Assembly: GCA_030537495.1 (NCBI GenBank) | Contig: JAUNMH010000005.1 | Span: forward strand, 1-64,000 | Origin: Clostridia bacterium | GTDB lineage: Bacteria; Bacillota; Clostridia; Peptostreptococcales; Anaerovoracaceae | Reading direction: 5' to 3' | DNA: 64,000 bases | Shown here: positions 26,419 through 35,109 of the stretch, one piece after another | Numbering within the stretch: the stretch's first letter is position 1 | Layout of the letters: the number at the start of each line of letters is the position of its first letter | Position numbers and translations under genes: made by a program | Notes under the pieces: generated by a model | Database searches by the model: none | What the model was told of the DNA's origin: nothing | The model's input: only the letters and a program-made list of their open reading frames with translations

Positions 26419-27819
26419 ATGAATTGTAAGCTAATGAGAAAATTCATGGCTCTGCTTTTGGTCTTTTCCATGATGTTTGCTATGATGCCGGCAATGGTTT
26501 GGGCAGATAGCAGCGCTGACCGCAGTGCAAAGCTTGTTGAAGAGGGGCTGAAGGATGCGACAAACTACTGGACATCAAAACAAGCAGCAGACTTTGCCTC
26601 ATTTGATAATGAATGGTATTTCTTCGACCTAAGCCGTGCAGGGGTATCTATTGACCCTGCAGTTGTGGAAAAATACGTTGCATCCGTTACAGAAACATAT
26701 GCAGGAAGATTGACCTTCAAATATACGAAGCCGACAACTTTAGCTCGCGTTACCCTGGCCTTAGGTGCTGTAGGCGCTGACCCTACAAAGGTTGGAAAAA
26801 TCAACCTTGTGGAAATGCTTTATAACAACAAGGATATAGGCGGCGATAATACAAGTAATGAGGCTATGTGGGCTTTGATTGCCTTAGATAGCAAAAATTA
26901 TGCTATTCCTGCAGGAGCAGCATGGACTAGGGATAAGCTGATTGACGCGACCTTAGAATATCAAAACGCCGACAAGGGTTTTGTCCTTTTCAAGGGTGGC
27001 AAAACAGATATTGATATGACTGCTATGGCAATTCAGGCATTGGCGCCTTACTATAATAAGAATGCTAAGGTTAAGAAGGCTGTAGACGGAGCACTTGAAT
27101 TCTTAAAATCAAATCTGAACAAGAACTGTCAGTTTGAAAGAAAAGAGCAGGGTGGAACATCTGTAATAAGCTCTGAGACCAGCTCACAGGTTTTGATTGC
27201 TTTAGTTGCTATGGGAATGGATCCGCTGGATGCTAATAATGGCTTCGTTAAGGGCGATAAAAACCTACTTACTGGCCTGGACGCTTTCCGCGTTAAGGGC
27301 AAGGGCTTCAAGCACGTGGCTAGCGTAGGCGTAAACGCTATGGCAACTGAACAGGCGATGCGTGGACTTGAATCTTGCAGAAGATTGTCTGCAGGCGAGA
27401 AGTCTCTATATGACTTGTCTGACGCCGGAAATCAGCCTGGAGATGACACATCTGTCGACAACGCTAAGAAGGCAAAGCAGATTGTCTCCAAGATGAGCCT
27501 GACAACTGTTGCGACAAAGACAAAGAAGAAGACTGTAACAGTTAAGGTAAATATGACTAATAAGACAGCGGCAGACCTTAAGTCTATCCAGAAGCTTGGC
27601 TATAATGTAAAGTACAGCTTCTACAGCGCTGCAAAGCAGAACGGAGCTTATAAGGTAGCGGCAACTAAGAAAGCCAATTCTTATATTTTCGCCAAGGGCA
27701 AGAAAGGCGCACGCTTCTACTATAAAACCCAGGTTCGCGTGTACGACAAAAAGGGCAAGTTAATAGCTCAGACTTCTTTAGCAAAGAGCAAGAGCGCAAG
27801 CCAGGCTTGGGGAAAATAA
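26419..27819 (+). CDS. Exported alpha/alpha-toroid protein with Lys-rich C-terminal domain
   Basis: The 466-residue protein has a signal peptide (about 1-30, ending AMVWADS). A helical repeat domain of the terpenoid-cyclase/prenyltransferase or transcobalamin-alpha type follows (about 31-330). Repeating helices contain NEAMWALIALDS, TAMAIQALAPYY and TEQAMRGLESCRR. Residues about 350-466 form a very basic domain shared with the 2056-residue protein at 28736, which also has the same toroid. There is no LPXTG motif. The gene lies 4 bp after the SCIFF maturase, with GGAGG at the maturase end as ribosome site, so it is in that operon. The function is unknown; ligand binding (perhaps a corrinoid) at the cell surface is inference. 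Confidence 0.8.
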   Translation: MNCKLMRKFMALLLVFSMMFAMMPAMVWADSSADRSAKLVEEGLKDATNYWTSKQAADFASFDNEWYFFDLSRAGVSIDPAVVEKYVASVTETYAGRLTFKYTKPTTLARVTLALGAVGADPTKVGKINLVEMLYNNKDIGGDNTSNEAMWALIALDSKNYAIPAGAAWTRDKLIDATLEYQNADKGFVLFKGGKTDIDMTAMAIQALAPYYNKNAKVKKAVDGALEFLKSNLNKNCQFERKEQGGTSVISSETSSQVLIALVAMGMDPLDANNGFVKGDKNLLTGLDAFRVKGKGFKHVASVGVNAMATEQAMRGLESCRRLSAGEKSLYDLSDAGNQPGDDTSVDNAKKAKQIVSKMSLTTVATKTKKKTVTVKVNMTNKTAADLKSIQKLGYNVKYSFYSAAKQNGAYKVAATKKANSYIFAKGKKGARFYYKTQVRVYDKKGKLIAQTSLAKSKSASQAWGK

Positions 27820-27823
27820 ATTC

Positions 27824-27852
27824 TTGCGGCTGCGGAGAATTCGTGATACAAT
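27824..27852 (+). promoter_or_regulatory. Promoter of the cobalamin-riboswitch leader
   Basis: TTGCGG (27824-27829) and TACAAT (27847-27852) are 17 bp apart. The aptamer begins 11 bp after the -10 box. Confidence 0.65.
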
Positions 27853-27862
27853 TATTTGGTTT

Positions 27863-27956
27863 GGAAATGACTAACGGAAGTGGGGTGAGAGTCCCCGACT
27901 GGCCGGCAACTGTGATGCCTGCTTAGACAGGACAAGTCAGGAGACGAGTTATTTCC
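27863..27956 (+). ncRNA. Cobalamin (B12) riboswitch aptamer, compact form
   Basis: The outer stem pairs GGAAATGACT (27863-27872) with AGTTATTTCC (27947-27956). Inside are GGTGAGAGTCC, the GCAACTGTGA segment (the usual GCCACTG region) and the B12 box AGTCAGGAGAC at 27935-27945. The aptamer is about 94 nt, shorter than typical AdoCbl riboswitches, so it may be a variant class. A terminator hairpin at 28103-28174 is the likely expression platform. The next gene downstream is the 2056-residue exported protein. Confidence 0.85.
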
Positions 27957-28102
27957 TTGATGTTAATGATTTCTCTGGGAATAGGAACCGCATCGAAAAC
28001 TTTATATCTCAGATTATCAGGTTGCAAGGCATCTTCAGTATTCAATCAAATGAATTTGCTCTGCATCTTTGAGTGCGCGGATATAAAGCAAAGTGACAAT
28101 GC

Positions 28103-28174
28103 AAACCGTCCAGAGGGGACATGAGACTTTTATCTTTTATGTTAAAAGGCGAGTGTCAGAAGGACGGTTTTTCT
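28103..28174 (+). terminator. Terminator of the riboswitch expression platform
   Basis: AAACCGTCC (28103-28111) pairs with GGACGGTTT (28162-28170) before a T-run. An inner stem (GACA...CTTTTA with TAAAAG...TGTC) supports a long hairpin. B12 binding would be expected to favour this hairpin. Confidence 0.7.
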
Positions 28175-28218
28175 ATTATGCAGGATAAATCGATATCGAA
28201 ATTAGAATGTGCTAAACG

Positions 28219-28308
28219 CGCGACGCATCGCGAAAAAAATGCATGATGCATCGCAATTAGGCGATGCAATGCTGAGAAATGTGCGACGCATCGCAATTAG
28301 GCGATGCA
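28219..28308. repeat. Short palindromic repeats preceding the TIR element, copy 1
   Basis: Two near-identical 24-bp units, GATGCATCGCAATTAGGCGATGCA (written as its 20-bp core GCATCGCAATTAGGCGATGC) lie at 28245-28268 and 28285-28308, 40 bp apart. A half copy (CGACGCATCGCG) is near 28221. Each unit can form a hairpin with arms GCATCGC/GCGATGC. Confidence 0.75.
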
Positions 28309-28311
28309 GCT

Positions 28312-28618
28312 CTATCATTTATGGCACATTCGCTCACTTTTGGGGTCGCCAGTACCAAGGGAAGACGAAAAACAGTGTAAGGCCACTACGTTTTTCTATT
28401 GCGTCAGGTCCCAGAAAGACTCTTGTACTGTTTTCTATGCAAGAATTGTCCCTTTACTAGAGATAATGCTTGGATTGTGGGTAAAACCGCTGGCAATATG
28501 TGGAAGACTCACCGGAAAGCTAAGGAAAAACAGAGAAAACCTGAGGCGTTAGACTCTCCAAGACATGAATTTTGGTACTGGGAGGGCCGAAATACCCCAA
28601 ATGTGCCATAAATGATAG
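28312..28618. mobile_element. MITE-like element with 19-bp terminal inverted repeats, copy 1 (307 bp)
   Basis: The left end CTATCATTTATGGCACATT (28312-28330) is a perfect inverted match to the right end (28600-28618). Inner terminal blocks (TTGGGGT, CCAGTACC) are also inverted. The interior has no convincing protein and shares a core of about 95 bp (near 28390-28484) with copy 2 at 61184-61457. A small stem TCTTGTA...TGCAAGA in the core keeps pairing in copy 2 with a base change (TACAAGA), hinting at selected RNA structure. No transposase is nearby. Confidence 0.7.
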
Positions 28619-28735
28619 AATGGAGACAGGGCGTCAGGATAGATATCGATAAAATCTATGCATTATTTAATGGAAACGAACATCGAAATATAAGTTATAG
28701 TTAATTCAGCTTATATAGCGAAGGAAAGGAAAAGT

Positions 28736-31700
28736 ATGAAGGAAATGAAGCAAAAGCCAATGTCAAGAGTGTTGGCACTGCTACTGGCATTCACTATGAT
28801 TTTCACCATGATGCCTGGAATGGTCTGGGCAGATGATGTAGCCTCTAATGTAGTGACTGTTAGCAGTAGTGAAAACTTACCTAGCACAATTGATGCGGGT
28901 ACAACTGTAAAACTTGACGCAGATATTACCTTGGCAAGTGGACAGCAGATTGAAAACTTAGAAGGCGTACTTGATGGTCAAGGCCATACAATTACCCTGG
29001 CAGACAAGCCTTTGGCAAACGATGTAAAGGGTACTATACAGAATCTGCTAGTAACATCTGATGATGTAATTAAAGATTCAAAGACATTTGGAGCCATGGC
29101 GGTAACTCTTACAGGTACTATTAGAAACTGCGGATGTATCGCGAAACTTGAATTAGAAGGATGGAATGGAAGTGTTGGAGGGGTCGTAGGTGCCTTCAAC
29201 GATGGAATAATCCAAAATGTATATTTTGCAGGTAGCGTTGTTGATTATGAAGGTGGTATCGCTGGTGAGGTTCAAAAAGGGACCAAAGCGCACAATTCGT
29301 ACTACACAATAGGATTAGGCCCTAATACAAATTGTGAAACAAAAAACTGCGAAAAGGTAAAAGCAGATGACCTAAAAGCAGGTAAGATTAACAAAAAGCT
29401 TAACAATGATTTACCTGACACTGGATTCTATTGGGCTAGCCCTGATGAAGGAACCGGTTTTCCGATATTAAAGCTTGGCAAACCACCTGTTGCAAAAGAA
29501 GAACTCGTAGAGAAAATTGCAACAGCGAAGAAGATTGAAAATGACAACTATACTGATGCAACTTGGAAAAAACTGCAGGATACAATCGCAGAAGCGGAGG
29601 TACTTGCAGGTGAAGAAACTGTTACGCAGCAACAAGTTGATGATATGGTTTCCAAGCTAAGTGATGCAATTAGCGGGTTACTTAAGAACAAAATAACCGA
29701 GCCAGTTGCACCACCTGAAGATGAAAAAGAAATTAAACACATTAAGACGGCAGATGAACTACAAAATATCAAAAGCCCAGGATATTATGTGCTAGATAAT
29801 GACTTGACGCTGGGAGATGAAATGTACTGGGCAGAGAATACCTTTAACGGAGTGCTTGAAGGTAATGGACACACGATAACCCTAAAGGACTCATTTACTG
29901 GTATGTTCGATAGCGTAGGACCTGATGGAGTGGTGCAGAACTTGCATATAACTGGCAGCTCTGATATGGCTAAAGGAAGTGTTGCCCACAACAGTTTAGA
30001 AGGTGTTATCATTAACTGTTTCATAGACGCAACTGGAGCAAATGTCTCTGGATTTACTGAGACACTTAAAGGTGGGGCTATCGTAAATTCTTACTCAGTA
30101 AGTAAAGCGAAAAATGGAGTTTTATTTAAAAGATATGAAAAAGGATACCTAAAGAACACTTACTGGAGAGAAGATTTATCAAGTTCTGCAATTGATAATA
30201 TTTCAGAAGAAAATTTGATCAACTCAGGTGCAAAACTTGACTCTGAACTGAAGAGCGGGGATTTTGTAGAATTACTTAATGCCAATCGCGGAACATACGG
30301 AACGAAGTGGGGGCAGAATGCAGAAACTGGTTATCCATACTTTGGTGAGAACCAGCAATATGTACCAGAATGGGAGCGTCCAGTTCCAGAAAACAAGACA
30401 GCAGTTTCATTTAAAACATGTAATGGCAAGAGCTCAGTGATAGAAAATCAGCAACTGACGGTTAATCTTAACTCAACGAAGAACAAGTGGGCGGGAGATT
30501 TTGAACTGCCAGGATATAATTTGAAGGAAAATGAAAAAATTACTTGGTCTATATCCACGGAAGAACCTGAGGGGACTGGTGCTATTGGTGAGGATAAAGG
30601 AAACCTCCATGTATACAAAAGAGGAAGACTAAAAGTTGTTGCGACTCTGCACAAAGCTGACAACACTACAGAGGTTCTGGCAACGATAAAGGTTACAGTT
30701 ATTAAATCAGCAGTTGACGGGATCCAGCTTTGTTTAGCTGATGAAAAAGGCGAAAATGTAGTGGCTGTTACAGATGGGAAAGCCACAGTGCAGGGATCCG
30801 AATGGAAAAAAGTGGTTGTTAAAGCTAAGTCAGCCGGCGAGTCTGAATATCAAGTGTTGGCTTCGGACGCATACAATCTTGAGTTTATAGATGGAACTGG
30901 AAAAGTATTTCGTATGGATGAAAAATCAAAGGATTTCCAATTTACTAGCCCAGGTACAGCTAAAATCAAGGTGACATATAATAATGATAAAAATAGCGAT
31001 AGCATCACTGCAACTGCAGAAATCACTTCAACTTACGTCCCACTTAAATCCATCAAACCAGGAATCAGTGGCACAATTACTCTTCATGGCAGGAACGCAA
31101 ACAGCGATGGTGGTAAGGACTTTAACGCAAACTATGCTGGCGTTATCGTAACACCAAGCAATGCCAGCGTTTGTCACTACAACACAAAGTACAAAATAAC
31201 AAGCAGCGACAAGACTGTGGGCGAGTATATTGACTATCTTGTAAAGGGCTATGTGCCATACAAGGCAGGAAAAGTAAAATATACGGCATCAGTAGAAGAC
31301 AATGGCAAAACTATCTCAGGTTCATCTGACGTTGAATATGTTTACAAGAATCCGCTGAAATATATTACAGTAAATAATAAGAGACTGACTGTTGAAGCAA
31401 ATCAGAGCATTCCGGCAGGTCTAGTATTCCATGGTGCTCTAAATGATGGTCATGAAGTATCTGACACAACTATGGAATGGACATACAGCAAGAATGGAAT
31501 CGTTACAATCGAACGAGAAAATGGCGGTTTTAAGAGAGACGAAAATGCTCCGGACAACAACCAGTATTTCCTAAGTAGCGAATATACAATTCGCGGACTA
31601 GAAGAAGGAACCGTAACTGTAACGGGTACGCCAGTAGATAAAACAGGTGGGGCTAGTGCAGTAAGTTTTGATGTAACTGTTACTCCGGGAGAAGCTGAGG

Positions 31701-34700
31701 AACCTGTAGATAGCGACGCGCTAATCGCGGCAGGCCTTACAGATGCAAAAAACTTCTGGAAGTCCAAGAACGCTAAAGAAATGGCAAGCTTCGGCAACGA
31801 GTGGTACTTCTTCTCATTGTCACGTGCGGGCGTTTCCATAGATTCCAAGGCGGTTGAAGACTATCTTGCCTCAGTGGCGAAGGCATACACAACAGATTTC
31901 GACAACGACAAAGCCAACAAGCTTAAGCCAACGACAATTGCGCGTACAATTCTAGCCGTAGGCGCTTTAGGCAAGGACCCGGCAAACGTTGGCGGAGTAA
32001 ATCTTATTGAGATGCTTTACAACAGCGATAAAATTAGCGACGGCGGAAACGAAGCTATGTGGGCACTTATTGCTTTAAATAGTGGAAATTACACCGTTCC
32101 AGCTGACGCAAAATGGAACAGCGAAAAACTGGTTACGGAAATTCTTGAATACCAGTCAAAGGATGAGAAAGGATTCTCATGGTCAGGTAAGGGTGCAAAG
32201 GCTGACATTGACGGAACAGCTATGGCAATTCAGGCGCTAGCACCTTATTACAAGAACAATGAAAAGGTTAAGAAAGCAGTCGATGGAGCTCTGGAATATC
32301 TCAAAGATAAGATGAACAGCAACTGCCAGTTCGGAACATCAGAAGCGGGCGCACAGGTTTTGATCGCCTTGACTTCTTTAGGAAAAGATCCTCTTAATAA
32401 AGAAAATGGCTTCGTTAAGAGTGTAGCAAGAAACCTGGTTACAGGTCTGGACGCGTACAGAATTGAAGGCAGAGGCTTCAAGCACTTGCTGACAGATTCT
32501 TCCTCTAACAATATGGCAACACAGCAGGCTCTTCTAGCTCTTGAATCATGCAGAAGACTTAAGGCGGGAGAGGCGTCAATTTACGACATTACTGATCTTG
32601 ACCTTAGAAAAACTTTAGAAAATCGTGTAGCTGAAGCCGAAGCGTTAAAGGAAGATTACTATAAGGCAGACTTATGGAAGACAATGGTTGAAGCTAAGGA
32701 CGCCGCAAAGGCAGTCCTTGCAAAGGCAGGGGCTACTGACGAAGAACTTAAGGCTGCGGACAAAACTCTTGCAGACGCTTTATCTGCTCTTTATGTTTAC
32801 AACCCTAACCCAGGTGTTGCAGCAGAAGATATCATTGTTAACATAACAATTGCAGAGCAGGGCAAGTTAGCCGTTGGACGCTTCGAGGATGAAAACGTTA
32901 CAATTGGTGCTATTCCAATTACTGTTCAGGATAGAAACAAAGACGGCAAGCAGGACATCGATGAAGTTCTATATGCTCTTCATGAAAAATATTATGCTGG
33001 CGGCGCAAAGGCTGGCTACGCATGCGATTCAAACGGCTGGCTGAAGATGCTATGGGGGAAAGACGCTTCTGCATCAGGCATGTGGGTTAACAACATTTCA
33101 GCTGGCACTGGTGCAAAAGACACTGTAAACGCAGGCGACAATGTTTCAGTATTTACATACAAGGACACGTCAAAATATAGCGATAAGTTTACTAAGTTCG
33201 ACAAGAACGAATATAAAGTAACTGCAGGCGAAGACGTAAATATGAGCCTGGAGGCTGCTCGTTTTGATGAAAATTATCAGACTGTATGGGAGCATGCGGG
33301 CAGCGTGACAATCAGTCTTCTGAATGGTCGCGTACTGGGCACAACTGGCGCTGACGGTAAGGTGAAACTTTCCGGACTAGCGCAGGGAACACACAAGGTT
33401 ATAGCAAGCGCAGCTGACGGCCTAACAGTTCCAGCTGTTGCAACAATCGTGGTAAGAGACCCACAGGCACCGCAGGACAAGGTTTCCGTAAGCGTTGTAG
33501 ATCCAAACGGCAAAACCTACTTAGCTAAAACAAGCTACGACTTTGAAGCTGGAGACACAGCACTGTCCTTACTTGCAAAAACCAACTTAAAATACACAGC
33601 AAAATATTATGGTATGTATGGTGGATACTATGTAAGCGAAATCGAAGGTCTAGCTGAATTTGACAAGGGACCTAAGAGTGGCTGGATGTATAAGGTAAAC
33701 GGCTCCTTCCCGGGAGTTGCATGCTCTGAGTACAAACTAAACTCTGGCGACTATGTTGAATGGCTATACACTACAGACTTGGGCAACGACATCGGCGCAC
33801 CATCTGAGTCAAAGGGCGACGTAACAACTTCCGGCGGCGCAGTTGGCGGTAACGTAACTTCTTCACCTACGGAAGTAACAGTTTCTAACAAAACCAACAC
33901 AGACGGAACTACTGAATCTACAGCGGTTGTAACTGTTAAGAAGGAAAACCAGGAAGAAATCATCAAGCAGGCTAAGGAAAACAATTCCAAGGATATCGTT
34001 CTAGATGTTGCAGCATCTGACTCAAAGGGTGCAGACAATATTCAGTTAGAACTTCCTAAGGATATGGTAAATTCAATTGTTAAGGAAACTGAAGCTACTG
34101 TAACTGTTAAGTCAGAACAGGGTGAAATGACAATTGACAAGGAAACTTTAATTCAGATTTCAAAGGAAGCAAAGGGAGCAACTGTTGTTGTTAATATTAA
34201 CAAGGCTAAGACTGCAACAGAAGGACAGAAGAAGCTAACTGGCGAAAACACAACTGTTTACAAGCTAACTGTTAAATCAGGAAACGATGTAATCAGCCAG
34301 TTCAATGGTAAGGTTACTGTTAAACTTCCAATCCCTGCAGCACTTCTAGATAAGAAGGTTGCAGCAGTTCACTTCGACAGTGCAGACAAGTTCACAGAAA
34401 TGACTGGTAAGAGAGTAAGCGTATCTGGTGAAGAATACTACGTATTTGATACTACACACTTCAGTGAATTCGGACTAGTTGATGCTAAGGAAGCAGGAAT
34501 TGCAGGGGATGAACCTGGCAAGGACGACAAGCCAGCTAAGGTTGATAAGGTCAAGGAAGCAAAGGAGATTGCTTCTAAGATGAATCTTACAACAGTTGCA
34601 ACAAAGACAAAGAAGAAGACTGTAAAAGTTAACGTTAAGATGACTAAGAAGACTAAGACAGACATTAAGGCACTTAAGAAACTTGGTTACAACGTTAAGT

Positions 34701-34906
34701 ACAGTTTCTACCGTTCAACAAAGAAGAACGGAAGCTATAAGGTAGCAGCGACTAAGAAAGCAAACACTTACACTTATACTAAGGGTAAGAAGGCTAAACG
34801 TTACTACTACAAGACTCAGGTTCGCGTATACGACAAGAAGGGCAAGTTAATCACAAAGACTACTCTTAAGAACAGCAAGTACGCAAGCAGAGTTTGGGTT
34901 AAATAA
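28736..34906 (+). CDS. Giant exported protein with beta-helix, FIVAR, toroid and transcobalamin-like (DUF4430) domains
   Basis: This 2056-residue protein has a signal peptide (about 1-33, ending MVWADD). In order come a beta-helix/GLUG-like region (to about 240), a FIVAR-like helical module (250-320), a second beta-helix region (335-560) and Ig-like domains (565-985). An alpha/alpha toroid homologous to the 26419 protein follows (990-1290), then a second FIVAR module (1291-1360). A DUF4430-like beta domain (about 1361-1482), an Ig-like stretch, a clear DUF4430 domain (about 1582-1687, with GWMYKVNGSFPGV) and a ZU5-like region come next. A Lys-rich C-terminal domain (about 1935-2056) is shared with the 26419 protein. 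Toroid plus DUF4430 matches the two-domain plan of intrinsic factor and transcobalamin. A B12 riboswitch lies upstream. An AAGGAAAGG ribosome site precedes the ATG. No sortase signal is seen. Cobalamin binding is inferred. Confidence 0.82.
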   Translation: MKEMKQKPMSRVLALLLAFTMIFTMMPGMVWADDVASNVVTVSSSENLPSTIDAGTTVKLDADITLASGQQIENLEGVLDGQGHTITLADKPLANDVKGTIQNLLVTSDDVIKDSKTFGAMAVTLTGTIRNCGCIAKLELEGWNGSVGGVVGAFNDGIIQNVYFAGSVVDYEGGIAGEVQKGTKAHNSYYTIGLGPNTNCETKNCEKVKADDLKAGKINKKLNNDLPDTGFYWASPDEGTGFPILKLGKPPVAKEELVEKIATAKKIENDNYTDATWKKLQDTIAEAEVLAGEETVTQQQVDDMVSKLSDAISGLLKNKITEPVAPPEDEKEIKHIKTADELQNIKSPGYYVLDNDLTLGDEMYWAENTFNGVLEGNGHTITLKDSFTGMFDSVGPDGVVQNLHITGSSDMAKGSVAHNSLEGVIINCFIDATGANVSGFTETLKGGAIVNSYSVSKAKNGVLFKRYEKGYLKNTYWREDLSSSAIDNISEENLINSGAKLDSELKSGDFVELLNANRGTYGTKWGQNAETGYPYFGENQQYVPEWERPVPENKTAVSFKTCNGKSSVIENQQLTVNLNSTKNKWAGDFELPGYNLKENEKITWSISTEEPEGTGAIGEDKGNLHVYKRGRLKVVATLHKADNTTEVLATIKVTVIKSAVDGIQLCLADEKGENVVAVTDGKATVQGSEWKKVVVKAKSAGESEYQVLASDAYNLEFIDGTGKVFRMDEKSKDFQFTSPGTAKIKVTYNNDKNSDSITATAEITSTYVPLKSIKPGISGTITLHGRNANSDGGKDFNANYAGVIVTPSNASVCHYNTKYKITSSDKTVGEYIDYLVKGYVPYKAGKVKYTASVEDNGKTISGSSDVEYVYKNPLKYITVNNKRLTVEANQSIPAGLVFHGALNDGHEVSDTTMEWTYSKNGIVTIERENGGFKRDENAPDNNQYFLSSEYTIRGLEEGTVTVTGTPVDKTGGASAVSFDVTVTPGEAEEPVDSDALIAAGLTDAKNFWKSKNAKEMASFGNEWYFFSLSRAGVSIDSKAVEDYLASVAKAYTTDFDNDKANKLKPTTIARTILAVGALGKDPANVGGVNLIEMLYNSDKISDGGNEAMWALIALNSGNYTVPADAKWNSEKLVTEILEYQSKDEKGFSWSGKGAKADIDGTAMAIQALAPYYKNNEKVKKAVDGALEYLKDKMNSNCQFGTSEAGAQVLIALTSLGKDPLNKENGFVKSVARNLVTGLDAYRIEGRGFKHLLTDSSSNNMATQQALLALESCRRLKAGEASIYDITDLDLRKTLENRVAEAEALKEDYYKADLWKTMVEAKDAAKAVLAKAGATDEELKAADKTLADALSALYVYNPNPGVAAEDIIVNITIAEQGKLAVGRFEDENVTIGAIPITVQDRNKDGKQDIDEVLYALHEKYYAGGAKAGYACDSNGWLKMLWGKDASASGMWVNNISAGTGAKDTVNAGDNVSVFTYKDTSKYSDKFTKFDKNEYKVTAGEDVNMSLEAARFDENYQTVWEHAGSVTISLLNGRVLGTTGADGKVKLSGLAQGTHKVIASAADGLTVPAVATIVVRDPQAPQDKVSVSVVDPNGKTYLAKTSYDFEAGDTALSLLAKTNLKYTAKYYGMYGGYYVSEIEGLAEFDKGPKSGWMYKVNGSFPGVACSEYKLNSGDYVEWLYTTDLGNDIGAPSESKGDVTTSGGAVGGNVTSSPTEVTVSNKTNTDGTTESTAVVTVKKENQEEIIKQAKENNSKDIVLDVAASDSKGADNIQLELPKDMVNSIVKETEATVTVKSEQGEMTIDKETLIQISKEAKGATVVVNINKAKTATEGQKKLTGENTTVYKLTVKSGNDVISQFNGKVTVKLPIPAALLDKKVAAVHFDSADKFTEMTGKRVSVSGEEYYVFDTTHFSEFGLVDAKEAGIAGDEPGKDDKPAKVDKVKEAKEIASKMNLTTVATKTKKKTVKVNVKMTKKTKTDIKALKKLGYNVKYSFYRSTKKNGSYKVAATKKANTYTYTKGKKAKRYYYKTQVRVYDKKGKLITKTTLKNSKYASRVWVK

Positions 34907-34934
34907 AGCATAATTCAAAAATACCACATCATAC

Positions 34935-34958
34935 AGGCCTCCGGATTTCCGGAGGCCT
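34935..34958 (+). terminator. Strong hairpin after the giant exported-protein gene
   Basis: AGGCCTCCGG (34935-34944) pairs perfectly with CCGGAGGCCT (34949-34958) across an ATTT loop. The following bases are only moderately T-rich. Confidence 0.65.
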
Positions 34959-35019
34959 GATTTACTGGGCATGCCATATCTGATAGAATAACATGAAGAA
35001 ATGAAAAATAAAAAAAGAG

Positions 35020-35048
35020 TTGTAAAAAAATGTTAAATAAGGTAGAAT
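35020..35048 (+). promoter_or_regulatory. Promoter of the ORF6N-domain gene
   Basis: TTGTAA (35020-35025) and TAGAAT (35043-35048) are 17 bp apart, upstream of the start at 35110. Confidence 0.55.
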
Positions 35049-35109
35049 AAAGAAAATATGGATATAGATAAGTTATACTGAATTACAGAGAAAACCAGGA
35101 GAAATTCAA

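Noticed and set aside
28209-28611. Three overlapping plus-strand ORFs of 70-83 codons in the repeat element
   Set aside because: They lie in the TIR element, lack ribosome sites, and are not preserved in the second copy.
28736-34906. Sortase-anchored protein
   Set aside because: No LPXTG-like motif followed by a hydrophobic segment and basic tail; the C-terminus is a soluble Lys-rich domain.
34973-34991. Sequence resembling the right end of the TIR element (TGCCATATCTGATAGAATA)
   Set aside because: Short, no matching left end or core nearby; similarity could come from a shared promoter-like TGATAGAAT.
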